Assembly (NCBI GenBank): GCA_003695015.1
Contig: RFJD01000287.1
Location: 1 to 7,272, forward strand
DNA from: Verrucomicrobiota bacterium
GTDB taxonomy: Bacteria; Verrucomicrobiota; Verrucomicrobiia; Limisphaerales; J093
Direction of reading: 5' to 3'
DNA: 7,272 bases
The notes below the pieces were generated by a model. That model was not told the DNA's origin. It did not search any database and saw only the letters and a program-made list of their open reading frames with translations. Every line of letters begins with the position of its first letter. The stretch's first letter is position 1. The translations under genes were made by a program, and so were the position numbers. This document shows positions 5,938-7,272 of the stretch, one piece after another.

Positions 5938-6022
5938 GCGGTTATGGTGGAATTGGCAGACACGCTACCTTGAGGTGGTAGTGCCGAAAGGCGTGCAGGT
6001 TCGAATCCTGCTAACCGCACCA
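5938..6022 (+). tRNA. tRNA-Leu (anticodon GAG)
   Basis: A full class II cloverleaf of 85 bases including encoded CCA. The acceptor stem GCGGTTA (5938-5944) pairs perfectly with TAACCGC (6012-6018), followed by A73 and CCA (6020-6022). The anticodon stem CTACC/GGTAG flanks the loop TTGAGGT, with GAG at 5972-5974, reading CUC and CUU. The long variable arm (TGCCGAAAGGCGT) and GG-containing D-loop are typical of tRNA-Leu. The T-arm GCAGG-TTCGAAT-CCTGC is perfect. The truncated epimerase pseudogene ends close to its 5' side on the opposite strand. Confidence 0.97.
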
Positions 6023-6087
6023 ATTCCCCACTCTCCGGCGGCGGACCGCCCTTCCGCGCGAGACCGTGATTTCGGCGGTCAAAACGG

Positions 6088-6116
6088 TTGACGGCGCGAC
6101 CCGATCCGCCCAAAGT
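6088..6116 (+). promoter_or_regulatory. Possible promoter of tRNA-His
   Basis: TTGACG (6088-6093, five of six to -35) is followed after 17 bases by CAAAGT (6111-6116, three of six to -10), 10 bases before the tRNA. The tRNA could equally be transcribed from the tRNA-Leu promoter, since only 104 bases separate the two. Confidence 0.3.
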
Positions 6117-6126
6117 GGCGGCGGCT

Positions 6127-6205
6127 GGTGACTGTAGCTCAGCCTGGTTAGAGCCCCAGATTGTGGATCTGGTTGTCGCGGGTTCAAATCCCGTCAGCCA
6201 CCCCA
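6127..6205 (+). tRNA. tRNA-His (anticodon GTG)
   Basis: The cloverleaf is complete: acceptor GTGACTG (6128-6134), D-arm GCTC/GAGC, anticodon stem CCAGA/TCTGG around TTGTGGA with GTG at 6163-6165, T-arm GCGGG-TTCAAAT-CCCGT, and acceptor CAGCCAC (6195-6201). The His-specific G-1 (6127) and C73 (6202) are both present, and CCA (6203-6205) is encoded. The acceptor stem has one A4-C69 mismatch, and the T-stem starts with a G-T pair. These are the only blemishes. It is convergent with the hydrolase gene, whose stop is 9 bases away. Confidence 0.95.
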
Positions 6206-6214
6206 TCCTTGCTG

Positions 6215-7272
6215 TCACTTCTCGTTCCCGCGCACATCTGCAGAACCGCCGGTTCTTCTAGTGCCCGGATAGTCCGCGCTGAGGCGCCAAAAGTTCTTGG
6301 ACACAGGCTGCAAGGGACGTCCATGTTCAGCGCCCGCCGGACGGCCGTCCCGCAGCACAAGAATCAGGTCCGAGACCACCGCCGGATGCTCGTAAAAATA
6401 GGAGTGAGTCAGGAACCCGGAGCTGAGATCGGCCTGGATGAAATCGACTCCCGGGACTTTGGCGATGAGTTGACGTTCGCTGGCATTGAGCCGGCCCAGA
6501 TCGACGTTGCCCAACCGGCGCTGGCTGTCGAACAACCAGTTGGCCAGCCAGATGGCCTTGTCGCGCGACGACACATACACGGTCAAGTGCTCCATGCATT
6601 CCAGCACGCCTTCCGCCACGACACGCTGGGAGGCCACCTCCAAATCGAGGTCCGGCGCGGCCAACACGACTTGCCCGATCTTCAGATGCCTGCCGTTTCC
6701 GCGCCCGGCCGCGCGCTCGGCTATGATCAACTCACGCAGCGCCGCCACACAGACCGCAGCCCCGCGACTATGGGCCAGGATGTGAATTTTTTCGATCTGA
6801 GGATCTTCGGCCAGCAAACGCAGACACTGTTTGAGATGATACACCGTGAACTCGCCTGATTCACGGTCGTAGGCATAACCACGGAGAAGACCACCTCGTC
6901 CAGCGGGCCAGGAGTACAAAACGGGCACGGCCTCCCGCCCCATGAAGTGCCACAACTCGGCCAGCACCATGGCCGGTTTCTCGAACGTGTTGTGATAGCC
7001 ATGAACCATCAGCCACACCTCCCGGCGCGGTGCCAGCGCCAGCCAGCGATGCAATGTTTCTTGGAACGTCCGCCGCGCTGCGGCTTCAATCTCAGCGCGT
7101 TCGGAAGTCGAATGCGCATCCACCAACGCGGGCACGACGGGGAATCGTCCCAGTTCATGCACCGCGCTTACTTTCACCTCCAGCTCGCGGGTGCGTTGCC
7201 GCAAGTGGCTGTTCGTAGCCAGTGTGTCCCAAGAAGTCCCCTGCCCCAGCTCGACGCGCACCAGGCCGAACG
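6215..7272 (-). CDS. Alpha/beta hydrolase, DUF900-like serine esterase (5' partial)
   Basis: The frame is open from the right edge to TGA 6215-6217, about 351 codons. The true start lies outside: GTG 7261 is possible, but FGLV directly upstream continues smoothly. The protein looks like the DUF900 family of alpha/beta hydrolases. Counted from GTG 7261, it shows a strand plus oxyanion loop VWLMVHGYHNTFEKP (82-96), YSWPAGRGGLLRGYAYDRES (116-135), the nucleophile elbow IHILAHSRG (159-167) with Ser165, and VVLAAPDLDLE (198-208) supplying a candidate Asp (D204 or D206). His286 in FLTHSYF is a candidate third member of the triad. The nucleophile elbow has Arg where many relatives have Met (AHSMG). 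The substrate is unknown. No signal peptide can be judged without the N-terminus. It is convergent with tRNA-His and shares no operon partner within view. Confidence 0.85.
   Translation of the reverse strand, partial: FGLVRVELGQGTSWDTLATNSHLRQRTRELEVKVSAVHELGRFPVVPALVDAHSTSERAEIEAAARRTFQETLHRWLALAPRREVWLMVHGYHNTFEKPAMVLAELWHFMGREAVPVLYSWPAGRGGLLRGYAYDRESGEFTVYHLKQCLRLLAEDPQIEKIHILAHSRGAAVCVAALRELIIAERAAGRGNGRHLKIGQVVLAAPDLDLEVASQRVVAEGVLECMEHLTVYVSSRDKAIWLANWLFDSQRRLGNVDLGRLNASERQLIAKVPGVDFIQADLSSGFLTHSYFYEHPAVVSDLILVLRDGRPAGAEHGRPLQPVSKNFWRLSADYPGTRRTGGSADVRGNEK

Noticed and set aside
5891..6091. Plus-strand ORF with WWNWQTRYLEVVVPKGVQVR
   Set aside because: It is a direct translation of tRNA-Leu.
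4974..6218. Minus-strand frame of 414 residues containing GFEPAT- and GFEPAR-like stretches
   Set aside because: These stretches are antisense translations of the two tRNAs, a well-known spurious protein type. Its only real coding content is the middle frame of the epimerase pseudogene.
6161..6859. Plus-strand ORF of 232 residues starting in tRNA-His
   Set aside because: Its start lies within the tRNA and the rest is antisense to the alpha/beta hydrolase.
1..7272. CRISPR array, insertion sequence or transposase
   Set aside because: I see no regularly spaced repeats, terminal inverted repeats with a transposase, or cas-like protein.

Overview
This is a GC-rich bacterial window. The yicC-gmk pair, a PIG-V-type glycosyltransferase, tRNAs with encoded CCA and a MauE-like protein suggest a Gram-negative-type bacterium. 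My best guess is Verrucomicrobiota or a relative, but this rests on overall style and is not demonstrated.

Layout. (1) 1-1511, minus strand: a housekeeping operon of a YicC-type endoribonuclease followed by guanylate kinase (gmk), joined by an ATGA overlap; gmk runs off the left edge. (2) 1512-1789: an intergenic region with a candidate TTGACA promoter facing right. (3) 1790-3642, plus strand: a small accessory locus. It holds a signal-peptide-bearing six-cysteine peptide split by a frameshift, a membrane-anchored protein of unknown function split by an in-frame TGA with a Cys-rich C-terminal part, and a MauE/DoxX-like four-helix redox membrane protein with a CxC motif. This is the most unusual part of the window. 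It looks like an exported disulfide peptide with a dedicated thiol-redox membrane partner, but two of its three genes are broken as written. (4) 3643-3936: no convincing gene. (5) 3937-5181, plus strand: a PIG-V-like polytopic mannosyltransferase. (6) 5296 to about 5930, minus strand: a decayed NDUFA9-like NAD(P)-binding epimerase/reductase with two frameshifts, a nonsense codon and a missing 5' end. (7) 5938-6205, plus strand: tRNA-Leu(GAG) and tRNA-His(GTG). (8) 6215 to the right edge, minus strand: an alpha/beta hydrolase (DUF900-like serine esterase), 5' partial and convergent with tRNA-His.

The operon and tRNAs are core functions. Regions 3 and 6 show gene decay or sequencing indels. The epimerase carries enough independent lesions that real decay is likely. 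The two breaks in the peptide locus are single events that could be error, mutation or recoding.
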